Positions 9,780 to 17,870 of a DNA stretch of 58,261 bases are shown here, piece by piece (the stretch's first letter is position 1; each line of letters starts with the position of its first letter). The translations under genes and the position numbers were made by a program. Source of the stretch: Gammaproteobacteria bacterium (GTDB taxonomy: Bacteria > Pseudomonadota > Gammaproteobacteria > Steroidobacterales > Steroidobacteraceae); NCBI GenBank assembly GCA_004297335.1, contig SCUD01000063.1:1-58261 (forward strand), written 5' to 3'. The notes under the pieces were generated by a model that made no database searches, was not told the origin of the DNA, and was given only the letters and a program-made list of their open reading frames with translations.

Positions 9780-10144
9780 CCCGCCAGCAGCGCGGCCTGC
9801 GCCTTCTCCACCAGCTGGGCGGGCCGGACCGGCTTGACCAGGAAATCGACTGCGCCCTGGCGCATGCCCCAGATGCGGTCGGTCTCCCCGCTCTTGCTGG
9901 ACACCATGATGACCGGGATCGACCGCGTGGCCGGGTCCTGCGTCAGCGTGCGCGTGGCGCGAAAACCGTCGATCCCGGGCATGACGATGTCCATCAGGAT
10001 CAGGTCCGGATGGATCGCGCGGGCCTTGCGGATGGCCTCCGCGCCGTCGCCAGCAGCCTCGGTGCTGAAGCCGTGCTCCTCCAGCGCGCGGCGCATCTGG
10101 AAGACCTCGGTCGGCGAATCGTCGACGATCAGGATCAGCGCCAT
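9776..10144 (-). CDS. pilH: PilH, single-domain response regulator
   Basis: A stand-alone CheY-like receiver of 122 residues. It has the acidic pocket (VDDSPTE), the phospho-acceptor segment LILMDIVMPGIDG, the conserved Ser/Thr (MVSSKSGE) and the Lys of FLVKPVRP. In P. aeruginosa PilH counteracts PilG, probably acting as a phosphate sink or influencing retraction. The ATG start at 10144 lies 15 bases after the pilG stop. Its order after pilG and the lack of an output domain support the name. Confidence 0.92.
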   Translation of the reverse strand: MALILIVDDSPTEVFQMRRALEEHGFSTEAAGDGAEAIRKARAIHPDLILMDIVMPGIDGFRATRTLTQDPATRSIPVIMVSSKSGETDRIWGMRQGAVDFLVKPVRPAQLVEKAQAALLAG

Positions 10145-10159
10145 GGCCCGGTTCTCCGT

Positions 10160-10573
10160 TTACGTCTGCCGGCTGACATGCTGTTCGATCGCGGACAGCA
10201 GTTCATCGCGTGTGAATGGCTTGGTCAGGTAGTGCTCCGATCCGACGATGCGTCCGCGCGCTCGATCGAACAGCCCGTCCTTGCTCGACAGCATGATGAC
10301 CGGCGTCGAACGGAAGACTTTGTTGTGCTTGATCAGCGAGCAGGTCTGGTACCCGTCGAGACGCGGCATCATGATGTCCACGAACACGACGTCGGGCTGG
10401 TGGTCCGCGATCTTGGACAGGGCATCGAAACCGTCCACGGCGGTGAACACCTCGCAGCCTTCCTTCGCCAGCAGCGTCTCGGCAGTGCGGCGGATCGTCT
10501 TGCTGTCGTCAATGACGAGCACCTTGAGCCCGGCCAGCGGATGTTGGTCATTGACGGCGGCTGCAGTTTCCAT
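10160..10573 (-). CDS. pilG: PilG, single-domain response regulator, first gene of the Pil-Chp operon
   Basis: A CheY-like receiver of 137 residues with VIDDSKTIRR, the phospho-acceptor VFVDIMMPRLDG, MLSSKDGLFD and YLTKPFTRDEL. PilG is the ChpA output that promotes pilus extension and cAMP signalling in Pseudomonas. I chose the ATG at 10573 over an in-frame GTG at 10597 because CGAGGT lies 8 bases upstream and the length then matches the family. The upstream 230 bases separate it from the divergent gshB and must hold the operon promoter; TATGTT near 10663 is only a weak -10 candidate. Confidence 0.92.
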   Translation of the reverse strand: METAAAVNDQHPLAGLKVLVIDDSKTIRRTAETLLAKEGCEVFTAVDGFDALSKIADHQPDVVFVDIMMPRLDGYQTCSLIKHNKVFRSTPVIMLSSKDGLFDRARGRIVGSEHYLTKPFTRDELLSAIEQHVSRQT

Positions 10574-10803
10574 CGGATACCTCGGGCTCCGGCCCACTCC
10601 GGCCGGGTGCTGGCGTTGTGTGCCTGGAGACGCCCACGGACCAGTCGCCGGAGCGCTCTCCTTTTAACATATCGGGCTGATCGTCGCTACGCCGGGGACT
10701 GCCCCCGGAGGGCGGCGCGACCTCGCGACAGGTGTACTATGAGCGCCCCCCCGGGGAGGCACGATGTGCGTCACAGATCAGCGAAACAGGCGGTAATTTC
10801 CTG

Positions 10804-11763
10804 ATGCCGGCAGCTCCCGAGCTCGCGGTGCTGATGGATCCGGTCACGACGATCCAGCCGGCCAAGGATTCGACCGTCGCCATGCTGCGCGCGGCGGCGC
10901 GGCGCGGCTGCGTGACCTGGTACTTCGAGCAGGGCGACCTGTGGGTGCGCGACGGCCGGGCCGAGGCGCGACTGCGCCGCATCGAGGTCGGCGACCAGGA
11001 CCAGGACTGGTACCGGCTCGGCGAGGCCGTGACCCGACCGCTGGCGGGCATCGGCGCCGTGCTGATGCGCAAGGACCCGCCATTCGACACCGAGTACATC
11101 TACACGACCTACCTGCTGGAACGGGCTGCGACCGCCGGCGTGCTGATCGTCAACGATCCGCGCGGCCTCCGCGACATGAACGAGAAGGTGTTCACGGCCT
11201 GGTTTCCCGAGTGCTGCGCGCCCACGCTGATCACCCGCGACATGGACGGCATGGGCGAGTTCCTGGCCGAGCAGGGCCGCATTGTCTGCAAGCCGCTGCA
11301 TGGCATGGGCGGCCGCTCGATCTTCGTGCTCGGGGACGGTGACGCCAACAGCCGGGTCGTGTTCGAGACCCTGACCGACTACGGCCGCCGTTATGCGATG
11401 GTGCAGCGCTACCTGCCGGAGATCGCCACCAGCGGTGATACGCGGATCCTGCTGGTGGATGGCGAACCGATGCCGCATGCGCTCGCGCGCATCCCCTCGG
11501 GCAGCGACCACCGCGGCAACCTGGCCGCCGGCGCGACCGGCATCGCCCGCGAACTGAACGAGCGGGACCGCTGGCTGTGTTCGCGCATAGGCCCGGTCAT
11601 GCGCGAGCGCGGCATGCTGTTCGTCGGCCTGGACGTCATCGGTGGCTTCGTCACCGAGATCAACGTCACGAGCCCGACCGGCATCCGCGAGATCCAGAAA
11701 CAGCGGGGCGACGACATCGCCGGCCGGCTGATCGACGCCGTGCTCGCCCGGATCCAGGCTTGA
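10804..11763 (+). CDS. gshB: Glutathione synthetase
   Basis: ATP-grasp enzyme of 319 residues that joins gamma-glutamylcysteine and glycine. Family marks are VLMDPVTTIQPAKDSTVAML at the N-terminus, MRKDPPFDTEYIYTTYLLE, the nucleotide-binding GRIVCKPLHGMGGRSIF and the C-terminal GLDVIGGFVTEINVTSPTG, which matches E. coli GshB in order and length. The frame is open further upstream, but the ATG at 10804 is the start because the family begins at this point. gshB divergent from pilG and followed by a tonB gene is the arrangement of P. aeruginosa. Confidence 0.95.
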   Translation: MPAAPELAVLMDPVTTIQPAKDSTVAMLRAAARRGCVTWYFEQGDLWVRDGRAEARLRRIEVGDQDQDWYRLGEAVTRPLAGIGAVLMRKDPPFDTEYIYTTYLLERAATAGVLIVNDPRGLRDMNEKVFTAWFPECCAPTLITRDMDGMGEFLAEQGRIVCKPLHGMGGRSIFVLGDGDANSRVVFETLTDYGRRYAMVQRYLPEIATSGDTRILLVDGEPMPHALARIPSGSDHRGNLAAGATGIARELNERDRWLCSRIGPVMRERGMLFVGLDVIGGFVTEINVTSPTGIREIQKQRGDDIAGRLIDAVLARIQA

Positions 11764-12659
11764 GCACGGCAGCCGCGATCGGGACCAGCAATGTATCGGC
11801 CGGGGACCGGCTGCTGGTGATGCTGTTCCTCGCCGGGCTGTTCCACCTGATCGTGATCCTCGGGGTCAGTTTCGCGGCGCCGCCGGCCGACCCGTCTCTG
11901 GCTCCGACACTCGAAGTATTGCTCGTGAGTAACGCACTGCCGGAAACGGCGGCCGATCGCGAGGCCGCGTACCTGGCCCAGCGCAGCCAGCAGGGCAGTG
12001 GCACGCCGGAGCAGGCCTCGCGACTGCCGCGGCCCGCCGATGCGGCCGAGGACCAGCTGGGACTGCCGGACGGATCGTCGCTGCCCCCCGCACCGGATGG
12101 CCTGGCCGGTGGCGAGGCCAGCGTGCTGGCGGGCGCGGGGCCGAGCCTGCGCCAGTTCGCCGAGGCCACCACTCCGGCAGGCCAGTCGCCGTCCCTGGCC
12201 CGTGAGCAGCTGGCCGGGGACGCGGCGCTGCTGCCGGCGGGAACCGACGATGCGGGACTGCGACTGAAGGGCCGGGAAAGGCGCGAGCTGCTGGTGACGC
12301 CCGCGACGCGCACAGCGGCTGCCGCCGTCTATCTCGATGCCTGGAAGCGCCGGGTCGAACAGGTCGGCACGCTGCACTTCCCCAATGCGGCGCGGCGCCG
12401 GCTGCTCAGCGGCAATCCAGTGGTCGAGGTCGCCCTCGACGACTCGGGCCGGCTGGTCGAGGCGACGGTACGCCGCAGCAGTGGTCATGCCGAGCTCGAC
12501 CAGGCCGCGCTCGAGATCCTGCGGCTGGCGTCGCCCTTTGAGGCCTTTCCTGCCAGCCTCGCCGCCCAGCACGACCTGCTGCGCTTCGCCTATGAGTGGC
12601 AGTTCGTGGCCGGCCGCCTGGCCGGCTCGACCGTCGGCCTGCCGGCCGACAGCCGCTGA
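11760..12659 (+). CDS. tonB3: TonB-family energy transducer (TonB3-like)
   Basis: About 299 residues with one N-terminal membrane segment (LLVMLFLAGLFHLIVILGVSF), a long Pro/Ala/Gly-rich periplasmic spacer and a C-terminal TonB domain (residues about 185-290) with VEVALDDSGRLVEATVRRSSG and a buried YEWQF end. The likely start is TTG at 11760, overlapping the gshB stop (TTGA). In P. aeruginosa the gene at this position (tonB3) is needed for twitching motility and pilus assembly, so a role beside the pilus genes is more likely than siderophore uptake. The symbol rests on synteny plus domain layout. Two strong hairpins follow within 25-165 bases. Confidence 0.8.
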   Translation: MSTAAAIGTSNVSAGDRLLVMLFLAGLFHLIVILGVSFAAPPADPSLAPTLEVLLVSNALPETAADREAAYLAQRSQQGSGTPEQASRLPRPADAAEDQLGLPDGSSLPPAPDGLAGGEASVLAGAGPSLRQFAEATTPAGQSPSLAREQLAGDAALLPAGTDDAGLRLKGRERRELLVTPATRTAAAAVYLDAWKRRVEQVGTLHFPNAARRRLLSGNPVVEVALDDSGRLVEATVRRSSGHAELDQAALEILRLASPFEAFPASLAAQHDLLRFAYEWQFVAGRLAGSTVGLPADSR

Positions 12660-12681
12660 CACCGCGGCGGCAGACTCTCCG

Positions 12682-12790
12682 CGGCGCCGGCTTGGCCGCC
12701 GGGCTGTCGGGACCCGCGCTCGTTCGCTCAATCGATCCTGAATTCGCTCACTCGCGGGGTCCCGACAGCCCGGCAGCCAAGCCGGCGCCG
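12682..12790 (-). repeat. Hairpin element A (diverged, inverted family member)
   Basis: Arms at 12682-12718 and 12753-12790 are inverted copies of each other with one mismatch and one extra base, around a 34-base loop. The loop read on the minus strand resembles the loop shared by elements B and C (pattern CGCGAG-GAGCG...TCAG...GCGA-CGAG) but is clearly diverged. It starts 23 bases after the tonB stop. No run of T follows either arm, so it is not a classical intrinsic terminator. Confidence 0.7.
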
Positions 12791-12822
12791 AGTGATGCTG
12801 CGTCCGGAGCCGCTTCAGTGAG

Positions 12823-12910
12823 GGAGGACCGGGGCGGCGGGAACATCGCGAGCGAGCGCGTCAGTTCCGGCGGCGCGAGCGAGTGATCGTTCCCGCCGCC
12901 CCGGTCCTCC
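12823..12910 (+). repeat. Hairpin element B (conserved loop, private stem)
   Basis: Perfect 22-base arms at 12823-12844 and 12889-12910 around a 44-base loop. Bases 12846-12883 (38 bases) are identical to 18404-18441 in element C, although the stems of B and C differ. The loop contains TCGCGAGCGAGCGCG and CGGCGCGAGCGAG. It lies between tonB and yqgE. The rest of the 320-base gap (12660-12979) holds only short spacers. Confidence 0.75.
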
Positions 12911-12979
12911 AAACGCAACGGCCCGCCGGACATAGCGTTCCGGCTCCCGCGAGCGCCCGGCGCCCGATATACTGCACTC

Positions 12980-13546
12980 ATGTCGGAAGCTAGCTACCTG
13001 GGCAATCAGCTGCTGGTCGCGATGCCGGCGCTCGCCGATCCGAACTTTGCGCACACCGTCACCCTGATCTGCGAGCACTCCGACCGCGGAGCGCTCGGCA
13101 TCGTGGTCAACCAGCCACTCGAGATGACGATGGTGGAAGTGCTGGCCCAGCTCGCACTCACGACTGAGGACACGCTGCTGCGCGACATGCCGGTGCTGCG
13201 CGGCGGCCCGGTGCAGGGCGACCGTGGCTTCGTATTGCACGAGCCGGGCCCGCAGGAATGGGACTCGACGCTGCCGGTGTCCAGTACGCTGCATGTGACG
13301 ACCTCGCGCGACGTGCTGGCCGCCATGGCGCGTGGCGCTGGCCCGGCCCGCGCGGTTGTCGCCCTTGGGTATGCGGGCTGGGAGGCCGGGCAGCTCGAGG
13401 AGGAGGTCCGGCAGAACGCCTGGCTGACCGTGCCCTGCGACGACGCAATACTGTTCGACCTGCCGTTCGAACAACGCTGGCAGGCTGCAGCCCGGCTGGT
13501 CGGAGTCGACCTGGCCCGCATCAGCCACCTCGCGGGTCGCGCCTGA
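12980..13546 (+). CDS. yqgE: YqgE/AlgH family protein (UPF0301)
   Basis: A 188-residue cytoplasmic protein. It shows the family hallmarks SYLGNQLLVAMPALADPNFAHTV, LICEHSDRGALGIVVNQP and VLRGGPVQGDRGFVLH, and a GYAGWEAGQLEEE segment near the C-terminus. The biochemical function is not established; the name AlgH comes from alginate regulation in Pseudomonas. The ATG at 12980 gives the normal length. It is followed after 3 bases by ruvX, its almost universal neighbour. Confidence 0.92.
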   Translation: MSEASYLGNQLLVAMPALADPNFAHTVTLICEHSDRGALGIVVNQPLEMTMVEVLAQLALTTEDTLLRDMPVLRGGPVQGDRGFVLHEPGPQEWDSTLPVSSTLHVTTSRDVLAAMARGAGPARAVVALGYAGWEAGQLEEEVRQNAWLTVPCDDAILFDLPFEQRWQAAARLVGVDLARISHLAGRA

Positions 13547-13549
13547 GGG

Positions 13550-14005
13550 ATGTCCGCACCGGCCCCGCGCACGGTGCTGGCCTTCGACTACGGGCTGCGA
13601 CGTATCGGGGTAGCGGTCGGCAATACGCTGACCGGGACGGCGGAACCGCTGCTGACACTCGCCGCCCAGGATGGAGAACCAGACTGGCCGGCACTGTCAC
13701 GTTGCATCAGCCAGTGGCAGCCTGCGGTCGTGGTGGTTGGCGTTCCCTATAATGAAGGCGGCAAGAGTGACCGCCTGGCGCTGGCGGCGCAGGGGTTTGC
13801 CGCCCGCCTGGGCGAGAGATACAGCTTCGAGGTTCATCTGGTGGATGAGAGACTGTCGTCACGGGCCGCTGAATCCGACCTGCGCGAACGACGGCAGAGC
13901 GGCGCGAAAACCCGCCGCGTGCGCCGCGGGGAAGTGGACCGCGAGGCCGCGCGACTGCTGCTGCTGCAGTGGCTGCGGGCCGCGCCGGCCGGGCGGCCGG
14001 GCTGA
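13550..14005 (+). CDS. ruvX: Holliday junction resolvase-like RuvX/YqgF
   Basis: A 151-residue RNase H-fold protein implicated in processing of the 5' end of pre-16S rRNA and proposed as a Holliday-junction resolvase. Visible motifs are LAFDYGLRRIGVAVGN with the first catalytic Asp, VVGVPYNEGGKSD, and VHLVDERLSSRAAE followed by a basic stretch and EVDREAARLLLLQWL. All acidic positions expected of an active nuclease fold are present. Its stop overlaps the pyrB start by one base (TGATG). Confidence 0.93.
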   Translation: MSAPAPRTVLAFDYGLRRIGVAVGNTLTGTAEPLLTLAAQDGEPDWPALSRCISQWQPAVVVVGVPYNEGGKSDRLALAAQGFAARLGERYSFEVHLVDERLSSRAAESDLRERRQSGAKTRRVRRGEVDREAARLLLLQWLRAAPAGRPG

Positions 14006-14973
14006 TGGCTGAGTTCTCACAATTCGGCGGCGGCGGACGGCTGCGTCACCTGCTCACCCTCGATGGGCTGGAGCCGGACCTGATCCGCGAACTGCTGGAT
14101 CGGGCCGGTGCGTGGCTGAGCCGGCCCGGTGAGCTGCCGCGGCGCGGTCATGAGCTGCAGGGCTGGACCGTAGCGAACCTGTTCGCGGAACCCTCGACCC
14201 GCACGCGCGCATCCTTCGAACTGGCCGCGCTGCGGCTCGGGGCGGACGCCGTCAATCTCGACATGATGTTGTCCTCGCGAGCCAAGGGCGAATCAGTCCT
14301 CGATACGATCTATACGCTGCAGGCCATGCAGGTCGACGTGTTCGTGATCCGCGACGCCGAGCCCGGCGTACCCGAATACGTTGCGCGGCACGTCGAGCCC
14401 CAGGTCAGCGTGATCTCGGGGGGCGAGGCCCACCTGTCGCACCCGACCCAGGGACTGCTCGACGCGCTGACGATCCTCCAGTACAAGGGCGGGTTCCGCG
14501 ACCTGGCCGTTACGATCGTCGGTGACGTCCGCCACTCGCGCGTCGCCCGCTCCGCCAGTACTGCGCTCGCCGCACTCGGCGTAGGGGAACTGCGACTCGT
14601 GGCCCCCGCGGAGCTGATGCCGGATGCCGACGAGTTCCCGGGGGCACTGCGCTTCGAGTCCTTCGATGCAGGCATCGCCCATGCCGATGTCGTGATGATG
14701 CTGCGCATCCAGAGGGAGCGTATCGCCGCGACCCCGCAGCCGGACCTCGCCCGGTACCACGAGCTCTATGGGCTGACGGCCGCACGGCTGCACCGCGCAC
14801 GACCAGAAGCGATCGTGATGCACCCGGGACCGATGAATCGCGGCGTCGAGATCAGTACTGACGTGGCCGACGGGCCGCAGTCGGTGATCCGGCGCCAGGT
14901 TACCAACGGCGTGGCAATCCGCATGGCCGTGCTGGCGCACATCGCCGCGACCCGGCGCGGCTGCGCGCTGTGA
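14005..14973 (+). CDS. pyrB: Aspartate carbamoyltransferase catalytic chain
   Basis: A 322-residue enzyme of the second step of pyrimidine synthesis (carbamoyl phosphate plus aspartate). The carbamoyl-phosphate loop FAEPSTRTRASFELAA, the HPTQGLLDALTI segment and the HPGPMNRGVEIS aspartate-binding loop are intact. A longer frame exists upstream, but the ATG at 14005 fits the family. In pseudomonads this gene is followed by an inactive pyrC homologue that scaffolds the dodecamer; here the next gene is a PyrK-like protein and no pyrC homologue or pyrI is in view. Confidence 0.95.
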   Translation: MAEFSQFGGGGRLRHLLTLDGLEPDLIRELLDRAGAWLSRPGELPRRGHELQGWTVANLFAEPSTRTRASFELAALRLGADAVNLDMMLSSRAKGESVLDTIYTLQAMQVDVFVIRDAEPGVPEYVARHVEPQVSVISGGEAHLSHPTQGLLDALTILQYKGGFRDLAVTIVGDVRHSRVARSASTALAALGVGELRLVAPAELMPDADEFPGALRFESFDAGIAHADVVMMLRIQRERIAATPQPDLARYHELYGLTAARLHRARPEAIVMHPGPMNRGVEISTDVADGPQSVIRRQVTNGVAIRMAVLAHIAATRRGCAL

Positions 14974-15857
14974 GTGCGAACGACTGCGCCCGGCGCGGTT
15001 CGATCTTCCTCGAGCCGGCGCTGGTCCTGGAGCACGAGGCCCGCGCCGGCGCCCAGTACCTGCTGCGCCTGCGGGCCCCACGCTGCGCCGCGAGCGCAAC
15101 GCCCGGCAGTTTCATCCACCTGGGCTGTGGTCCCGGCGTACCGATGCGCCGGCCGCTGTCAATCCTGCGCGCCGACAGCGCCGCGGGACACATCGAGGTC
15201 CTCTACAAGGTCGTGGGCCACGGCCTCGCGACCCTGGCCCGGCACCGGCCCGGCGAAGTGCTGTCGTGCCTCGGGCCGATCGGGCGCGGCTTTGCGCCCT
15301 GGCCGACGCACCGCCGCGCGCTGCTGATCGGTGGAGGCGTCGGGATCCCGCCGCTCGTCTTCCTGGCCGAGTCGCTGGTCGCGCAGACTGCAACCGGATG
15401 GCAGCCACTGCTGCTGGCGGGATCGGAAATTCCGTTTCCCTTCGCGACCCGCCCGGCCTCGATCCCGGTGGTCGGCATGCCGGACGATGCGGTGCATGCG
15501 TTGCCGATGCTCGAGGAACGCAGCGTTCCGAATCGCCTCGCGAGTCGCGCCGGCCTGCCCGGCTGCCACGGCGGCCACGTCACCGAGCTCGCCGCGCACT
15601 GGCTCGCCACGCTGTCCCCGACCGACCGTGCGGAGGTGGCCGTCTATGCCTGCGGCCCGCCGCCGATGCTGCGCGCAGCAGCGGCGCTGGCACGCCAGCA
15701 TGGGCTGCCCTGCCAGGTCTCGCTCGAGGAGCGCATGGCCTGCGGCGTTGGTGGCTGCGCCGGCTGTGCCGTGCCGGTAGCGACGCCGGAGGGACCGGCG
15801 ATGCAGCGCGTCTGCGTCGACGGGCCCGTGTTCGACGCCACCGCCGTCTTCAACTGA
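14970..15857 (+). CDS. pyrK: PyrK-like dihydroorotate dehydrogenase electron-transfer subunit
   Basis: A 295-residue ferredoxin-reductase-like flavoprotein. The FAD region has MRRPLSIL and LYKVVGHGLATLA; the NAD-binding fold has LLIGGGVGIPPLVFLAE and YACGPPPML; the C-terminus carries a [2Fe-2S] cluster site, CGVGGCAGCAVPV plus a later Cys in QRVCVDGPVF. In class 1B dihydroorotate dehydrogenases this subunit passes electrons from PyrD to NAD. The GTG start overlaps the pyrB stop (GTGA), so the two are probably co-translated. No pyrD of the matching type is in this window, so the partner and exact role are inferred. Confidence 0.8.
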   Translation: MSANDCARRGSIFLEPALVLEHEARAGAQYLLRLRAPRCAASATPGSFIHLGCGPGVPMRRPLSILRADSAAGHIEVLYKVVGHGLATLARHRPGEVLSCLGPIGRGFAPWPTHRRALLIGGGVGIPPLVFLAESLVAQTATGWQPLLLAGSEIPFPFATRPASIPVVGMPDDAVHALPMLEERSVPNRLASRAGLPGCHGGHVTELAAHWLATLSPTDRAEVAVYACGPPPMLRAAAALARQHGLPCQVSLEERMACGVGGCAGCAVPVATPEGPAMQRVCVDGPVFDATAVFN

Positions 15858-15964
15858 CCGTCACGGCAGCCGGCGGACCCGGGCGCCGCCTTGAACTCCG
15901 CGGTGCAGGCGCGGCGGACGAGGCCGGTTGTACCAATCAGCCGTTGCGGACCAGTGGCCCAGCC

Positions 15965-16211
15965 GGCCGGCAGCATCGCGAGACCATGATCTGGGTCGAT
16001 ACGATGCTCGGCGACGGCAGGAACACCATGCACGAAACCTGTCATGTCACTCGCTCTAGACACCTGCAGCGCTACCTCGTCGAGCTCAGCTATCGTTTCA
16101 ACCGGCGCTTCGATCTCGCCGCCATGGTCGGACGGCCGGGCCGGGCTGCCGCCGCCACGTCGCCCATGCTGTATCGGCTCGTAGAGCTGGATGAGGTTCA
16201 ATGGTAATCAA
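15965..16211 (+). repeat. IS1595-like remnant, copy 1 of a 247-base direct repeat
   Basis: This segment aligns without gaps to 18061-18307 at a constant offset of 2096 bases. It encodes, in broken form, the C-terminal end of an IS1595/ISXO2-type transposase: WVDTMLG, then HLQRYLVELSYRFNRRFDLAAM. Weak homology continues left to about 15925, where GCTNQPLRTSG still resembles the end of the transposase zinc ribbon (QPSLTSG in copy 2). The catalytic core is missing in both copies at the same place. The remainder of 15858-16323 shows nothing else recognisable. Confidence 0.7.
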
Positions 16212-16323
16212 GTGATCGGCGCTTGGTGAATAAGGCCAGATAGCAAGAGTCTGACAGCTTCATGCAGACCGGACCAGATTCATGTCTAGAACGGACTGCC
16301 CTGCAATCAGTGCAATTGATAAG

Positions 16324-17310
16324 TCATGTGCTGCACGACATTTCCTTTCCACAAGCGCCGCAGCGTGCATTTACCCGCCTTCCAGTTGGAAGTCGCAACG
16401 GTTGACTACAGACCGGGCAGACAAAGATGACTCGCATCGAATCCGATATTTCGAATCGATAGCCACTGAACTGACGTGAAGTGCCACTTAAGCCGGAAAT
16501 TCGATTGACGATTCGAATGCACTGCCGATCCCACGCATATCTCCACCGGCGCCACCAAGCGCACGTGATGATTGGGGGAGATCGGTAGTCCACAACCGCC
16601 TGCCTTAGTCCCTCTTGAAGTCCAGACTGCGCCGCTAGGCCGGCAATCAGACTCCCGACGGGCTCTCCAAAGGCGAGTGCGCGTTTTTGCAGGACGTAAC
16701 CAAACTCGTCCGGCGTAAGATAGCCGAGCCGTTCGTCGGTGATCGTCGTTCGTACCTCCCGCTCTCCGGGACTGATGTATTGCTCCTGTCGGTCTACGAT
16801 TATCCTCTGGGCATTCAGGAGAGGCCAACCTACGCCGAGGTACACCGCGGCTGTATCAGTCAATAGTTCATTCTTCCACGTGTCAGGGAACCGGATGCCG
16901 TGGCGATGGAGGAAGACGTGGGTGACCTCATGCGCCAAGATGGCAGCGACATCTCGATGGTCACTCCGGTATCTAGTGTGAAGCTCAACCAGATACGTGT
17001 CGTCCGACGTGAGTTCGACCTGGCCTGCATTCTCCATATCGCGAAAGTTGACGATGATGCACGCCTTCGGTAAGTGCAGGTGACGAACAATGACACCGGC
17101 CAGCGACTGCACCGCTATGGCAATGTCTTCTCCATCAAGCGCGACTTCCGCGGGCGAAAGGCTCTTGGAGAAGGAATTGATCGTCTGAGGTGATAACTGC
17201 TTATAAAGAAGCTTAATCGAATCCCTAATGTCGGAGAGGTGCGGGAGGCCACGCCTCGTTTGGATAGCCGCGGCATGTGGCGCTACCTCTTGGTCTTGGC
17301 ACTTACTCAT
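16324..17310 (-). CDS. Predicted zinc metalloprotease with C-terminal zinc ribbon, unassigned family
   Basis: A 328-residue protein without signal peptide or membrane segment. Residues 127-131 are HEVTH, and a Glu at about 148 (NELLTD) can supply the third ligand, the layout of gluzincin peptidases. The helix continues as HVFLHRHGI. Near the C-terminus CPVC and CGAC form a four-Cys zinc ribbon (about residues 300-325). I do not recognise a named family; ImmA/IrrE-like or M48-like peptidases are the nearest in motif. Base composition is visibly poorer in GC than all neighbours and codon use is less biased, pointing to acquisition by transfer. It sits 98 bases downstream of a small membrane-protein gene on the same strand, between two insertion-sequence remnants. 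The ATG at 17310 lacks a clear Shine-Dalgarno sequence. Confidence 0.6.
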   Translation of the reverse strand: MSKCQDQEVAPHAAAIQTRRGLPHLSDIRDSIKLLYKQLSPQTINSFSKSLSPAEVALDGEDIAIAVQSLAGVIVRHLHLPKACIIVNFRDMENAGQVELTSDDTYLVELHTRYRSDHRDVAAILAHEVTHVFLHRHGIRFPDTWKNELLTDTAAVYLGVGWPLLNAQRIIVDRQEQYISPGEREVRTTITDERLGYLTPDEFGYVLQKRALAFGEPVGSLIAGLAAQSGLQEGLRQAVVDYRSPPIITCAWWRRWRYAWDRQCIRIVNRISGLSGTSRQFSGYRFEISDSMRVIFVCPVCSQPLRLPTGRRVNARCGACGKEMSCST

Positions 17311-17408
17311 CGAGGCGAAAGCTGAAACCCTGTGTTGGAAAACAAATCGGTTGTTGCCGAACGCGTTGGCGCTGGGTGAAGGGTGACTTCCGTACGGCGC
17401 CAGAATTT

Positions 17409-17747
17409 CTAGTCTACGTCCCTATGCAGGTATTCGGGCAATGTTGAGGCTCCTTTGAAGATGGTTAGCTGCATGACGATTGCAGCCAATGCCCATATGT
17501 AGGCCACCAGAGGGAACCAAATCCCAGCAGCGCCATAACCGAAATGAACGACGCTCGCAGACACGGCGAATAGTGGCGCCGGTCCAATGATCCTGCCGAT
17601 CGACAGTCCGAGTCCAGCCGCAAAGAATCCCGCGAGCCAACCAATGTCGCGGACGATCAAGTAGACGGCCCACAACGCGGCCAGTGCGAATAGGTTGCTG
17701 AGGACGACCATTGATATGCCGATATGTCGAGCGAGCTTCCGTTTCAC
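17409..17747 (-). CDS. Small integral membrane protein, unknown
   Basis: A 112-residue protein with three to four hydrophobic stretches: VLSNLFALAALWAVYLIV, WLAGFFAAGLGLSIG, PAPLFAVSASVVHFGYGAAG and VAYIWALAAIVMQLTIF. The N-terminus is basic (KRKLARH). The longest frame begins at 17771, but GTG at 17747 is preferred because GGAAGGAGAAAGT lies directly upstream, a strong ribosome-binding site at proper spacing. It precedes the metalloprotease gene on the same strand and shares its lower GC. No family is recognised; a partner or target of the protease is possible but only a guess. Confidence 0.55.
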   Translation of the reverse strand: MKRKLARHIGISMVVLSNLFALAALWAVYLIVRDIGWLAGFFAAGLGLSIGRIIGPAPLFAVSASVVHFGYGAAGIWFPLVAYIWALAAIVMQLTIFKGASTLPEYLHRDVD

Positions 17748-17870
17748 ACTTTCTCCTTCCTGCTTACCCACCTAGCTCAACCGGTGAGCCACGGGTGGTT
17801 GCAAACTCGCATCGCTTGAATTCCCAAAGAGACAAGCGCTGCAGCGCAAGCAAGTTCAGTATCAGAAGAG

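Noticed and set aside
12740-12886. Short plus-strand frame with VSSGGASE as a gene between tonB and yqgE
   Set aside because: The peptide comes from the loop and stem of hairpin elements A and B; the same peptide recurs at element C in an unrelated context.
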